Shown here one piece after another: positions 26,913 to 35,279 of a DNA stretch of 55,200 nt; the stretch's first letter is position 1, and each line of letters opens with the position of its first letter. Source of the DNA: Leptolyngbya sp. BC1307 (GTDB taxonomy: Bacteria; Cyanobacteriota; Cyanobacteriia; Phormidesmidales; Phormidesmidaceae); assembly GCF_002286735.1 (NCBI RefSeq), contig NZ_NRTA01000028.1:1-55200 (forward strand), written 5' to 3'. The position numbers and the translations under genes are program-made. Under the pieces are notes generated by a model. It did not search any database. It saw only the letters and a program-made list of their open reading frames with translations, and was not told the origin of the DNA.

Positions 26913-27380
26913 ATGACAAGCCAGCTGATGATCGGCCAGCTTAATAACTGGTTTAGCAGTGTCAACACCTACGCTGACATGAGCCCTGACCTGAGCATTC
27001 GCCGCCAGGTAAACGAGCGGATGAAGGCGCGCACTCGTCGGGCACTCAGCCGGTCCGAATGGTGTCAGCTATTTTCGACCCCAGCGAGCACTCGCCCAGT
27101 GCTTTCGTTTATCTATCAGTACTTTGGTCAGTATTCGGGCATTGAGTTTGGTCGGGTGCGTCCGAGCGATCGCCTCAACTGCGATCTCCATTTTCCGCTG
27201 GTTTGCTGGTTTGACTGGTCGCTGACCTTTTGCGAAGACTTTTTTCAGCAATTTAATCTGGATTTGAGCGATCGCTTCGACGAGGCCGCCTTTGAAACCA
27301 TTGGCGAACTGGTTAATTTTTTAGTAGAGCAAATGCCAGCAGAGCAAATGCCAGCAGAGCAAATGGCATCTCAGCGCTAG
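26913..27380 (+). CDS. small acidic protein, possibly acyl-carrier-like (DUF1493-like)
   Basis: 155 residues from ATG 26913; a GTG at 26859 would add 18. The middle (about 85-130) reads RPSDRLNCDLHFPLVCWFDW and then FFQQFNLDLSDRFDEAAF, which resembles the helix pattern of DUF1493 carrier-like proteins, but there is no serine for a phosphopantetheine arm. The C-terminus is a 15-bp tandem repeat encoding EQMPA twice and then EQMAS. It lies 200 bases after the GGDEF-EAL gene. Function unknown; the fold guess is weak. Confidence 0.55.
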   Translation: MTSQLMIGQLNNWFSSVNTYADMSPDLSIRRQVNERMKARTRRALSRSEWCQLFSTPASTRPVLSFIYQYFGQYSGIEFGRVRPSDRLNCDLHFPLVCWFDWSLTFCEDFFQQFNLDLSDRFDEAAFETIGELVNFLVEQMPAEQMPAEQMASQR

Positions 27381-27512
27381 AGTGCCGCTAACCCTTCCTG
27401 CTTGCTGGGCGTCAGACTGCTTAAAGATCTTTTACGTTTAGGCGATCACCACCGCTAGATTTTGATAGTCTTGATAGGCATTGGGTCACTTAGCGCCGCC
27501 CCCAGGATATCT

Positions 27513-28031
27513 ATGCCAAGAACGCAGAAGAATGACAACTTTATCGATAAGTCATTTACGGTCATGGCCGACATGATTTTAAAAATGCTGCCAGCCAAGC
27601 AGCAGGCGAAGGAAGCCTTTGCCTACTATCGAGACGGCATGTCAGCCCAGGCAGACGGCGAATACGCTGAAGCGCTGGAAAATTACGAAGAAGCCCTGAC
27701 GCTAGAAGAAGACCCCTACGATAAGGGCTACATCCTCTACAACATGGGGCTGATCCACGCCAGTAACGGTGAGCATGACAGAGCGATCGCCCTCTACGAA
27801 GAAGCCTTGGAACTAAACCCTAGAATGATCCAGGCGCTGAACAATACAGCTGTGATCTATCACTACCGGGGCGAGCAGGCCGAGGCAGCGGGCGATAAAA
27901 GCGAGGCTGACAAATTCTACGATGAAGCGGCTCGCTACTGGTCAGAAGCCGTACGCATGGCTCCCAACAACTATTTAGAAGCTCAAAACTGGCTGAAGGT
28001 GACCGGCCGCATGAATATTGACATGATTTAG
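27513..28031 (+). CDS. ycf3: photosystem I assembly protein Ycf3
   Basis: 172 residues from ATG 27513 ([17 protein letters not shown]), the conserved length and start of Ycf3; an upstream TTG frame extension is not used. Three TPR units are visible: [40 protein letters not shown] and the region around [16 protein letters not shown] ending with [13 protein letters not shown]. Ycf3 acts as a scaffold for assembly of the PsaA/PsaB core at the thylakoid membrane. gatC follows after about 80 bases. Very secure; good evidence for a phototroph. Confidence 0.98.
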   Translation: MPRTQKNDNFIDKSFTVMADMILKMLPAKQQAKEAFAYYRDGMSAQADGEYAEALENYEEALTLEEDPYDKGYILYNMGLIHASNGEHDRAIALYEEALELNPRMIQALNNTAVIYHYRGEQAEAAGDKSEADKFYDEAARYWSEAVRMAPNNYLEAQNWLKVTGRMNIDMI

Positions 28032-28113
28032 ATGGCCTGCTCTTAGCCAGTCAAATCGCACTTCTTAAGTCATCGTTTTTTCCAGCCACTACTATATCGT
28101 CAACGGCCTCACA

Positions 28114-28404
28114 ATGATTGACCTCGAACAGGTTCGTAAAGTTGCTAAGCTCGCTCGACTGGAGCTTAGCGATGTTGAAGAGCAGCAGTTTACCAGCCAG
28201 CTCAGCAGCATTTTAGAATACGTACAGCAGCTTGACGAGCTAGATACTGAATCCGTGCCGCCCACAACTCGGGCAATCGAAGTGAGCAATATTACCCGGC
28301 CCGACCAGCTAGAGACCTTTACAGAGCGCGAAGCTATTCTCGATAGTGCCCCCGATCGCGAGGGCGACTTTTTTAAGGTCCCGAAAATATTAGGCGGTGA
28401 ATAG
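28114..28404 (+). CDS. gatC: aspartyl/glutamyl-tRNA amidotransferase subunit C
   Basis: 96 residues, the usual GatC size. [40 protein letters not shown] and [19 protein letters not shown] are conserved, ending with the typical [15 protein letters not shown]. It stabilises the GatCAB enzyme that makes Gln-tRNA(Gln) and Asn-tRNA(Asn) from misacylated tRNAs. gatA and gatB are not in the window, as is common in cyanobacteria where the three genes are scattered. Confidence 0.97.
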   Translation: MIDLEQVRKVAKLARLELSDVEEQQFTSQLSSILEYVQQLDELDTESVPPTTRAIEVSNITRPDQLETFTEREAILDSAPDREGDFFKVPKILGGE

Positions 28405-28442
28405 GTCTAGCGGTCGGTCGGGTCAGGTTGAGGCACTATCGA

Positions 28443-29456
28443 CTAACGACGCAGCTCCCAGATGAGCGCGATCGCCCCACTCAGCAAAATCACCACAGCC
28501 ATAGCAGGCAACAGCAACCTGGTTACATGGCTCGTTGCCGTGAGCAGCCCTGACGACCCCCCGTAAGGCGTGATTGCCACGGCGATCAAAAGCACCAATA
28601 CAATACCGACTACCACCAGCAGCAGAAAAATCGGAATCCCACCGAGCGGCTTACTGACCCACTGAGAGTCCGGGCGGCTAGGCACCTGGTAGGTAGTTGA
28701 GTACGCTGAATTGGGCACTGCCGTCTGAGCAGCCGGGTCTGCAAGGGATGGGCCTTGAGCACTAGCCGGTTGAGCGTCCAGATAAGCGCTCAGTTTTAGC
28801 TCGATCCGCTGCAGCTCAGTGCTATATCGCTGATCTAAGGAGTCAAGCTTGGCCTGGTACGACTGCGCCTGCCGTACCATCTCTTGCTTTACACTCGCCA
28901 GATGTTCTGTCTGTTGCTGTAGCCGCTGCCTAAGCCCCGCCAGCGTCGCTTCTATCCGCACACTGTCTTGTAAGGTTGCGCTATTCAAGGCAGCGGACTC
29001 AGTTTCAGCTTTACTAATACGAGGTGCCTCGTCGTCACCCGTATCATTCACCGACACCTTGCCGGCATTAGCGGCAGTATCTGGAGCAACGTTAGCCGGC
29101 AACGAATCGAGATCCCGGTTGGCGGTATCTAAGTCGGAGTGACGATTAGCGCGATCGCCTTTAAACAGATAACTGGTCGGATCAGATAAATTAGTCATAG
29201 CGAATGATGGCTCCTGGCCGACTGAGTCGGACCGGTCGTTAAGCAGATTAATTTGGCTCTGGTACACCTCACTAACATTCTCACCATTGATCAGGCTGGC
29301 AATCTGATCAGAAAGCTGCCTCACAACAGAGTCATTCCACAGCGAAAGCAGGAGACCGCTCAAAGGCACAGGGCCGAGCAGCAAATGATTTTTTTCACGT
29401 TTAGACAGCTCCTCAAATAGCTCACCGGATGAATTGTCAGATGGGAACTTATCCAT
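28443..29456 (-). CDS. coiled-coil protein with two C-terminal membrane helices
   Basis: 337 residues, start ATG 29456. The N-terminus has a conserved-looking block LFEELSKREKNHLLLGPVPL, then a low-complexity Ser/Asp/Ala linker (about 75-155), a long coiled coil (about 160-220, LAGLRQRLQQQTEHLASVKQ) and two membrane helices near 274-294 and 309-330. It looks like a membrane-anchored scaffold or tether. I do not recognise the family. It is divergent from the STAND gene across 523 bases, so both may share control elements, but no functional link is shown. Confidence 0.7.
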   Translation of the reverse strand: MDKFPSDNSSGELFEELSKREKNHLLLGPVPLSGLLLSLWNDSVVRQLSDQIASLINGENVSEVYQSQINLLNDRSDSVGQEPSFAMTNLSDPTSYLFKGDRANRHSDLDTANRDLDSLPANVAPDTAANAGKVSVNDTGDDEAPRISKAETESAALNSATLQDSVRIEATLAGLRQRLQQQTEHLASVKQEMVRQAQSYQAKLDSLDQRYSTELQRIELKLSAYLDAQPASAQGPSLADPAAQTAVPNSAYSTTYQVPSRPDSQWVSKPLGGIPIFLLLVVVGIVLVLLIAVAITPYGGSSGLLTATSHVTRLLLPAMAVVILLSGAIALIWELRR

Positions 29457-29697
29457 ATCTTCACCTACGGATTTAAGAGAAACGAGCGTTACTCAAGTGT
29501 TACTGGCTCGTCACAAAGGATGATTAACACCTCCCACCTCACTCAGCTCACTTACAAAAATATCTAAACTCACTTATTCTGTCAAGCTCACATAAAGTAT
29601 GTGTTCTAAACATGAAGAAAAAATGAAGACGAAAGCATGATGTCGGTATTCTCCAATACATTCATGTAATACCAAGCAATACTGAGGGACTCTCACG

Positions 29698-29725
29698 TTT
29701 ACATTGAGTTTTTTTGCTGTAGGAT
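29698..29725 (+). promoter_or_regulatory. sigma-70-type promoter of the STAND gene
   Basis: TTTACA (29698-29703) and TAGGAT (29720-29725) are separated by 16 bases. Transcription would start near 29732, just before the first stem of the structured leader. Two mismatches to consensus in each box, or fewer; not tested. Confidence 0.6.
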
Positions 29726-29734
29726 ACCAAATAT

Positions 29735-29926
29735 TCTCACATGATCAGTCGTGAGATAGACTAGCCGGACGGCGTGCGTCAGACCCCAGATTAAACTTTG
29801 TTCGTACCTGCGGCTATCTCACATAGGAGCTACGGTATGTGGGCTTCGTTTTGCTTTTGCGCCCACTTTACGTACCGATCTCTCCCTTTAATCGGCTCAT
29901 ATCTATAGGTGATATTTAGGGGAGAG
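29735..29926 (+). ncRNA. structured 5' leader or regulatory RNA upstream of the STAND gene
   Basis: Four stems can form. TCTCAC (29735-29740) pairs with GTGAGA (29751-29756). The same GTGAGATAG (29751-29759) can pair instead with CTATCTCAC (29814-29822), 9 bp perfect, extended inside by CCG/CGG and GTGCG/CGTAC. Then GTGGGC (29839-29844)/GCCCAC (29861-29866), extended by CGGTA/TACCG, and finally CTCTCCC (29880-29886)/GGGAGAG (29920-29926). The mutually exclusive first two pairings look like a switch. I do not recognise a known riboswitch, 6S or Yfr RNA. Whether it is a leader or a separate RNA is open. Confidence 0.55.
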
Positions 29927-29979
29927 CGCCGACGCCTCACAATACAGCTTAGTCACGTCATGTGGATGGTAGGAGTCTT

Positions 29980-32900
29980 ATGTCACAGCCCGCAATTCCA
30001 GAGGAGCTTTTGATCCCGATCGCTAAGGCTAAGCAGGTCTCCGATAAAGAGTTAGAGGCGCTCAAGCTAGCGCTTAAGAAAAATGGCGGTGATAGCATTG
30101 CTCGTCAGCTAGGCATTAGCAAAGCAGCGGCGCGCAAACGGCTGGGCGAGGTGTACAAAAAATTCGACATTAAAGGCAGTGGCCCTGGCAAATTAGCCTC
30201 CCTTGAGCACAAGCTGATGGAGCAAATTTCAGCGCAACTTCCACAAACCGCCGCTACTTGGCCTAACGCTGGTCGGAGTACGGGTGAAAGCTCACTTCAG
30301 TCTGCCATCGCTGGCAGCCCATCCCCCCCTTACAGTGGCTGGCTAGCCGAGCTGCCCCTGACATCACCGCAGCTCAATACCCGATACCACTGGGACGGTG
30401 CGCCCGCGGTTCATGCTTTTTGGGGTCGCACTCAAGAATTAAAGGATCTGAGGCGTTGGATACTGCGTCCTGCTAAGTCTCAGAAGCTAGTCGCGATTTG
30501 TGGGCTTGGCGGCGTTGGCAAAACTTATCTGGCCGTTCAGCTAGCTATAGACCTGAACAATAATTTTGAGCAAATAGTCTGGCTGAGCGTGAAGCGATCT
30601 AAGACGCCTGAAGACCTGCTGCTGCAGTTGCTGGGTATCTTGCAGGCAAACCGCCAGCCGCTGTCTGATGTGCCAGCCGATAGGTCAGTCATGGCTTCGC
30701 AGGCAGAGCCTTCGGTGCGATCGCTTCAGTCAGAGGGTTCTCCTAGTCAGGCGACTCAGCCGCTCAACGTGCTCATTCAATCGTTCATTGATTTTATTTC
30801 TCAGCAGCGCTGTCTGATCTTTTTGGACGGCTTTGAGACTGTGTTTAAAGACTACGAAAAGAGCCGTGACTCTTCAGCAGAAGGTTCGCTGAGAACGCCT
30901 ACTTTTACAGCTAGCCGACAGCAGCAGGCCAGCCTGTACGAGGATAACTGTGAAGGCTATGGACGATTACTGAAGGCGATCAGGCAGCCATCTGATCAAA
31001 AACGGCCTACTGCCGGGGCAAGCTGCGTTATCTTAACGAGCCGAGAAAAGCCCAGAGAGCTGTCTTTGCTAGAGGACGACCCGCTCGCCCGGCTCTACAC
31101 GCTAGACGGACTGGGCACTGTAGAAGCAAAAGAGATGATGAGCAGCTTTCGGCTGAGAGGAACGCCTACCGACTACGAGCGGCTGATTGCCCGCTACGAC
31201 GGCCATCCGATGGCGCTACGGCTGGCTGCTGACACGATTAAAGATGTCTTTTTTGGGGGCATTAGAGACTTTCTAGAGCAGGAGATCTCTGTCTTTGACA
31301 ATCTCAGAAGCGTTCTTAAAACGCAGTTTAAGCGCCTGCCGCCCATAGAAAAAGAGGTGATGTATTGGCTGGCCGTTAATCACCGGCCCTGCTCTCTCGA
31401 AGACTTAAAAGCAGATCTTGTTGCCTGTGACCACAAGCAGAATTTGGTGTATACCCTACAGTCCTTAGAGCGGCGTTCTCTGGTAGAAATCAAGCAGGCG
31501 GACAACGTTCTTTTTTATCTTCATCCGATGGTGGCGCAGTATGTGCTCGATAGATTTATTCGAGATGTTTTTCAAGATCTGATTCGGGGTAATTTAGATA
31601 CCTTCAATCACCATGCGCTGATGAAGGCAGATGCAGAAGACTACCTGCGCGAATTTCAGGTTAGCCATATTGTTCAACCTATTTTAGAACGGCTAAAAAA
31701 TTATCTTAAGAGTCTCTATGGCGTTGACGAACATCTGGAGACTCGGCTAGAGCAGTTTCGGCAGCAACATCCTCAGCGATTGGGCTACGCCGGGGGAAAC
31801 TTTATCAACCTGATGGTGCAGCGCTCTCCAGAAGGGCTCTCGGATAAGAACTTTTCGCAGCTGACTATTTGGCAGGCTTACTTACAGGGCGTCAGGCTGC
31901 GAAAAGTCCAGTTCAATCGCTGTCTGGTAGATCGGTCGGTCTTCACAGAAACGCTCAGTGACGTGATGGCGATCGCCCTCAACCCATCGCCCGAATCTTC
32001 TCAAAGCCCCTCACTTCAGCTACCGCCACTCTTGGCCGCAGGCGATACCAACGGCACTTTGCATCTGTGGCAAACCTCAGAGACTAAACGAGAACACCAA
32101 CGAGAGAACAGGCGGCACCGGGGACAAAAATGCGCAGAATGGCTCGCTCACAATAGCTGGGTTAGAGCGATCGCCTTTATTCCCAACCAGCCGCTTCTGG
32201 TCACTGCTGGCGATGACAGCCGACTTAAACTATGGCAGCTACCGGTTGTTGATCCGCTCTCAGCTCAGCCTCAGTCGTTTTTCGCGCAGCCAGAACAGAT
32301 CTGGCAGCAGTCGGCAAAAGACTGGATTCATACCGTCGCTGCTAGCCCTAATGGCAAAGTTATCGCTAGCGGCGGCGACAATAAAATTACGCTGTACCGC
32401 ACTCAAGACGGTCGTCAGGTTGGCCAATTTCCGCGTCAGTCCTCTGTTCAGCCCGAGCGAGGTGATGCCCATTCACTGGCGGCTACTCAATCGGGGCACA
32501 GCCGCATCCGGGCGCTGACATTTAGCCCAGATGGTCAGCAGTTGGCGAGCTGCGGCGATGACTATATCATTCGCCTGTGGTCAGTTGCAGCGCTGTTGAA
32601 CCCTGCACTTGATCCCCAACCGATTGAGCTGGCGGGCCATACCGACTGGGTGCGAACGGTATGTTTTAGCCCCGATGGTAAACAGCTAGTCAGCGGCAGT
32701 GAAGATAAAACTATCGTGGTTTGGGATGCTGACAGCGGCTGCCAGATCAAACGGCTGAACCGCTCGGGCGATCGCGTGCGATCAGTGGCGATCAGTGCCG
32801 ATGGTCAGTTTCTCGCTAGCGGTGGCGATGACGCTCAAGTAATGCTGTGGGACTTGCACACGTTCAAGCATTTGGAGAATATCTCCACGCAGCAGAGCCG

Positions 32901-34119
32901 GATTTGGTCGGTGTCCTTTCAGCAGCAGGGAGATAAACTGCTGCTCGCGGCTGGTGGCGATAAGCAAACGCTGCTGCTTTGGCAAGTGGGATCAGCGCTG
33001 TCCTCGGCAGCTTTGGCGGACGATCCGCTGCCTACCAACGTCGCTCAGCCGTCAGCTTTGCCTAGCGTTATACCCTTGAGAACTTACCGGGGCTATACCA
33101 ACGGTATTCGCGCGGTTGCCTTTATTGGGGCTGATCGCGTGGTCGGCGGCGGCGATCGCGGTGAGCTGTCTATCTGGGATATTGCGGGCGATCGCAAAGC
33201 CACCCTTCCCCTCCATCAGGGCCGCATCTGGTCACTGGCGACCGACCTGCAAAACGCTCTCATTGCCAGCGCTGGAGACGATCACACCATTCGCCTGTGG
33301 GATGCTGAAACAGGACAGTGCCTCACCGCGCTGACCGGGCATACGAGCTGGGTCAAGGCGATCGCCTTTAGCAGTGATGGGCGCTTTTTAGTCAGCAGCG
33401 GCGACGATTGTACGATTAGAGTTTGGAATACCGCTTCTGGCTTTTGCCTAAAAACGATGCAGCAGCAGAACCACTGGATTCGGGCGGTAGGCTTTAAACC
33501 GGATAGCGATCGCTACTTGATTAGCGGCGGCGACGATCAGCGCGTTCACCTTTGGGATAGAAGAAAAGGCACCTGGGAAGCCCTTACTCAGCATGAACAT
33601 CGCGTCTGCTCGGTTGCCTACAGCCCCGATGGTAAAACCATCGCCAGCGGCAGTGATGACACCAACGTACTGTTGTGGGATACCGATAAAGGAGAAGTCA
33701 GCCACTGCTTTACCCAGTCAGAGCTGGGTATCAAGGCCGTTGCTTTTAGCCCCAATGGAAGCTATTTAGCCGCAGGCGGCGAAGATCAGCTGGTGTACGT
33801 TTGGGATTTAACAGCGCCCAATCCTAAAAACTGTTGTATCTTATCGCCCAAAGACGCTACTGGGCTAACGGGGGGCATTCGCTCTATTGCTTTTAGCCCC
33901 GACAGTCGGTTTATTATCAGTGGCGGGCTAGACGAGATGATCCGCATCGGCGACTTGAGCCAAATAGAAGATCCTAAAAAGCGCATTCTCAAGCCGCTTA
34001 ATCGGCGCGATCGCCCCTACGAAAATACAGAAATTAAGGATATCGAAGGGCTCAGCGGCCTGCAAGTAGCTGAGCTTCTAGCTCTAGGAGCGCTCAGCAG
34101 AAAAGAGTCTCTGCTATGA
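29980..34119 (+). CDS. STAND NTPase: HTH, NB-ARC and fourteen WD40 repeats
   Basis: 1379 residues from ATG 29980, chosen for the AGGAG 4 bases upstream. Order: an HTH-like region (about 10-70, SIARQLGISKAAARKRLGEV); an NB-ARC ATPase with Walker A GLGGVGKT (175-182) and Walker B LIFLDG (279-284), then a TSRE sensor-like motif; a helical linker (to about 650); and fourteen WD40 repeats (GDD-x-LW type), enough for two seven-bladed propellers. The helical NB-ARC part has GHPMALRLA, typical of the family. STAND proteins oligomerise on ligand binding and serve in signalling or defence. The ligand and output are unknown; the HTH suggests a transcriptional output. Confidence 0.93.
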   Translation: MSQPAIPEELLIPIAKAKQVSDKELEALKLALKKNGGDSIARQLGISKAAARKRLGEVYKKFDIKGSGPGKLASLEHKLMEQISAQLPQTAATWPNAGRSTGESSLQSAIAGSPSPPYSGWLAELPLTSPQLNTRYHWDGAPAVHAFWGRTQELKDLRRWILRPAKSQKLVAICGLGGVGKTYLAVQLAIDLNNNFEQIVWLSVKRSKTPEDLLLQLLGILQANRQPLSDVPADRSVMASQAEPSVRSLQSEGSPSQATQPLNVLIQSFIDFISQQRCLIFLDGFETVFKDYEKSRDSSAEGSLRTPTFTASRQQQASLYEDNCEGYGRLLKAIRQPSDQKRPTAGASCVILTSREKPRELSLLEDDPLARLYTLDGLGTVEAKEMMSSFRLRGTPTDYERLIARYDGHPMALRLAADTIKDVFFGGIRDFLEQEISVFDNLRSVLKTQFKRLPPIEKEVMYWLAVNHRPCSLEDLKADLVACDHKQNLVYTLQSLERRSLVEIKQADNVLFYLHPMVAQYVLDRFIRDVFQDLIRGNLDTFNHHALMKADAEDYLREFQVSHIVQPILERLKNYLKSLYGVDEHLETRLEQFRQQHPQRLGYAGGNFINLMVQRSPEGLSDKNFSQLTIWQAYLQGVRLRKVQFNRCLVDRSVFTETLSDVMAIALNPSPESSQSPSLQLPPLLAAGDTNGTLHLWQTSETKREHQRENRRHRGQKCAEWLAHNSWVRAIAFIPNQPLLVTAGDDSRLKLWQLPVVDPLSAQPQSFFAQPEQIWQQSAKDWIHTVAASPNGKVIASGGDNKITLYRTQDGRQVGQFPRQSSVQPERGDAHSLAATQSGHSRIRALTFSPDGQQLASCGDDYIIRLWSVAALLNPALDPQPIELAGHTDWVRTVCFSPDGKQLVSGSEDKTIVVWDADSGCQIKRLNRSGDRVRSVAISADGQFLASGGDDAQVMLWDLHTFKHLENISTQQSRIWSVSFQQQGDKLLLAAGGDKQTLLLWQVGSALSSAALADDPLPTNVAQPSALPSVIPLRTYRGYTNGIRAVAFIGADRVVGGGDRGELSIWDIAGDRKATLPLHQGRIWSLATDLQNALIASAGDDHTIRLWDAETGQCLTALTGHTSWVKAIAFSSDGRFLVSSGDDCTIRVWNTASGFCLKTMQQQNHWIRAVGFKPDSDRYLISGGDDQRVHLWDRRKGTWEALTQHEHRVCSVAYSPDGKTIASGSDDTNVLLWDTDKGEVSHCFTQSELGIKAVAFSPNGSYLAAGGEDQLVYVWDLTAPNPKNCCILSPKDATGLTGGIRSIAFSPDSRFIISGGLDEMIRIGDLSQIEDPKKRILKPLNRRDRPYENTEIKDIEGLSGLQVAELLALGALSRKESLL

Positions 34120-34531
34120 ACGGCAGTTTGCTATGCCACGGGCCTGTGTCAGGTAATTGCTGAATGAGTTGAGCGGCTGAGCGAAGTTTGTTTTTATCAA
34201 TCAGCCGATCTATCTCTTGGGCAAGCTCTTGGGCAAGCTGGTTAAAACTTATTGAAAGAGATCATGCATGAGGGCAGATCTTAATCGAGACTGCTATTTA
34301 GACCGCGATCTCCATAGCAGTCCCATAGCAGTCCCATAGCAGTCTATGAGTTGCTTGCGTGCAGGCAACGTTTGATTTCTACTGTATAAACCTGTCCATC
34401 ATACAAATCTGTGCGCTAACCCATCTGGAGCGATCGCTCAATTCTCCATAATCTATAGCTTTCAACTCTAGACTTTTACGGATTTACCCGATGTAATATA
34501 CGGAGTGTATCAATATTCCTAAATAGGGACT
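34120..34531. other. 412-base gap with tandem repeats and a coding-like remnant
   Basis: The + strand holds CTCTTGGGCAAG twice in tandem (34214-34237) and a run of about three TCCCATAGCAG units (34311-34342). On the - strand, about 34100-34260 encodes a start-less, protein-like stretch NQLAQELAQEIDRLIDKNKL followed by AAQLIQQLPDTGPWHSK, opened by TGA and without ATG, GTG or TTG start, so I call it a gene relic. Promoter signals for clpS probably lie after 34480. Confidence 0.55.
34288..34345. repeat. inverted repeat around an 11-bp tandem array
   Basis: AGACTGCTAT (34288-34297) is the exact reverse complement of ATAGCAGTCT (34336-34345). Two full units and one shortened unit of TCCCATAGCAG lie in the right arm, so the left arm can pair with any of the three copies, giving alternative hairpins. 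Confidence 0.8.
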
Positions 34532-34855
34532 ATGAGTTTCACAGCTACGACGATTCAGGCAACTTCAGCTTCACCAGCGGCGGTCAAACAGCGTGCCAGT
34601 AGCGTTGTCAAAGAAAAGTACCCCGATTATAAAATCATCGTGCTCAATGACGACTTCAACACCTTTGAGCATGTGGTGAAGACCCTGACGACTTATATTC
34701 CGGGTGTTAATAGCGATCAGGCGTGGGACCTGGCCGATAAAATTCATAATGACGGTCAGGCGATTGTATGGGTGGGGCCGCTGGAGCAAGCTGAGCTGTA
34801 TCACTCTCAGCTCATTCGTGCGGGGCTGACGATGGCTCCGCTAGAAAAAGCTTAG
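34532..34855 (+). CDS. clpS: ATP-dependent Clp protease adaptor ClpS
   Basis: 107 residues. After a 30-residue N-terminal tail comes YPDYKIIVLNDDFNTFEHVV, then VNSDQAWDLADKIHNDGQAIVWVGPLEQAELYHSQLIRAGLT. The NDDFNTFEHV block is the substrate-pocket motif that binds N-degrons; the His-type residues of the pocket appear in the conserved places. It hands N-end-rule substrates to ClpC/ClpP. Cyanobacteria usually have two ClpS paralogues; which one this is cannot be told here. Confidence 0.95.
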   Translation: MSFTATTIQATSASPAAVKQRASSVVKEKYPDYKIIVLNDDFNTFEHVVKTLTTYIPGVNSDQAWDLADKIHNDGQAIVWVGPLEQAELYHSQLIRAGLTMAPLEKA

Positions 34856-34890
34856 ACTGGCAGGGATGACCGTAGGCGTGAACTGAGCTG

Positions 34891-35256
34891 GTGGGTAAAA
34901 AGGGCAAAGGCAAAAAGCGTACAGGAAAGTCAAAGGTTAGCTCTGACAAGCGTGCTAGCCAGCAGAAGCAGAAATCGACCAAAGGTAGAGTGGTAATCAC
35001 GCACTCTACCTATATCCCAGGGTTGATTGACCTGCTAGAAAAGCTTGCTGCCTGGCCTGAAATTCAGACGATTACCCCGGCTGTCATTTCGCGGGCCAGA
35101 TCAAACTCACCTCAGCTACGGCTGAAGGTGTCTGTGCCGATCATTGGTGGACACAAGCTGATTGCGCGTAAAAGCAAATCGGCCCAAGAAGTATTTGTCA
35201 TTACTCAGTGGAGCAAAGCCGAGCTAGAGCAGGCGATCGCCCAAACCCTTACTTAG
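34891..35256 (+). CDS. DUF2103 family protein, basic N-terminus
   Basis: 121 residues, starting with GTG 34891, 35 bases after clpS. The N-terminal 30 residues are almost only Lys, Gly, Arg and Ser (GKKGKGKKRTGKSK), which suggests RNA or DNA binding. The rest, VVITHSTYIPGLIDLLEKLA, then TITPAVISRARSN and LIARKSKSAQEVFVIT, fits DUF2103, sometimes described as a predicted metal-binding family. Function unknown. Its 3' end is close to the trm1 start (23 bases). Confidence 0.8.
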   Translation: MGKKGKGKKRTGKSKVSSDKRASQQKQKSTKGRVVITHSTYIPGLIDLLEKLAAWPEIQTITPAVISRARSNSPQLRLKVSVPIIGGHKLIARKSKSAQEVFVITQWSKAELEQAIAQTLT

Positions 35257-35279
35257 CGGATCGCGCCCACAATCCTGAC

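Larger units (their letters stand above)
29457..29979. other. 523-base gap with promoter and structured leader
   Basis: No protein-coding frame seen. The left part (29457-29690) is A/T-rich and would hold promoter signals for the leftward coiled-coil gene; I could not place one firmly. The right part holds the promoter and the folded leader listed separately. Confidence 0.6.

Noticed and set aside
29735-29926. 6S RNA, tmRNA or known riboswitch for the leader
   Set aside because: The stems do not match the closing helix and bubble of 6S RNA, the tmRNA acceptor, or the conserved cores I know of glutamine, fluoride, cobalamin and c-di-GMP switches.
35208-35279. N-terminal extension of trm1 into the DUF2103 gene
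   Set aside because: The extra residues overlap a conserved gene and have no similarity to Trm1; the ATG at 35280 is a better start.
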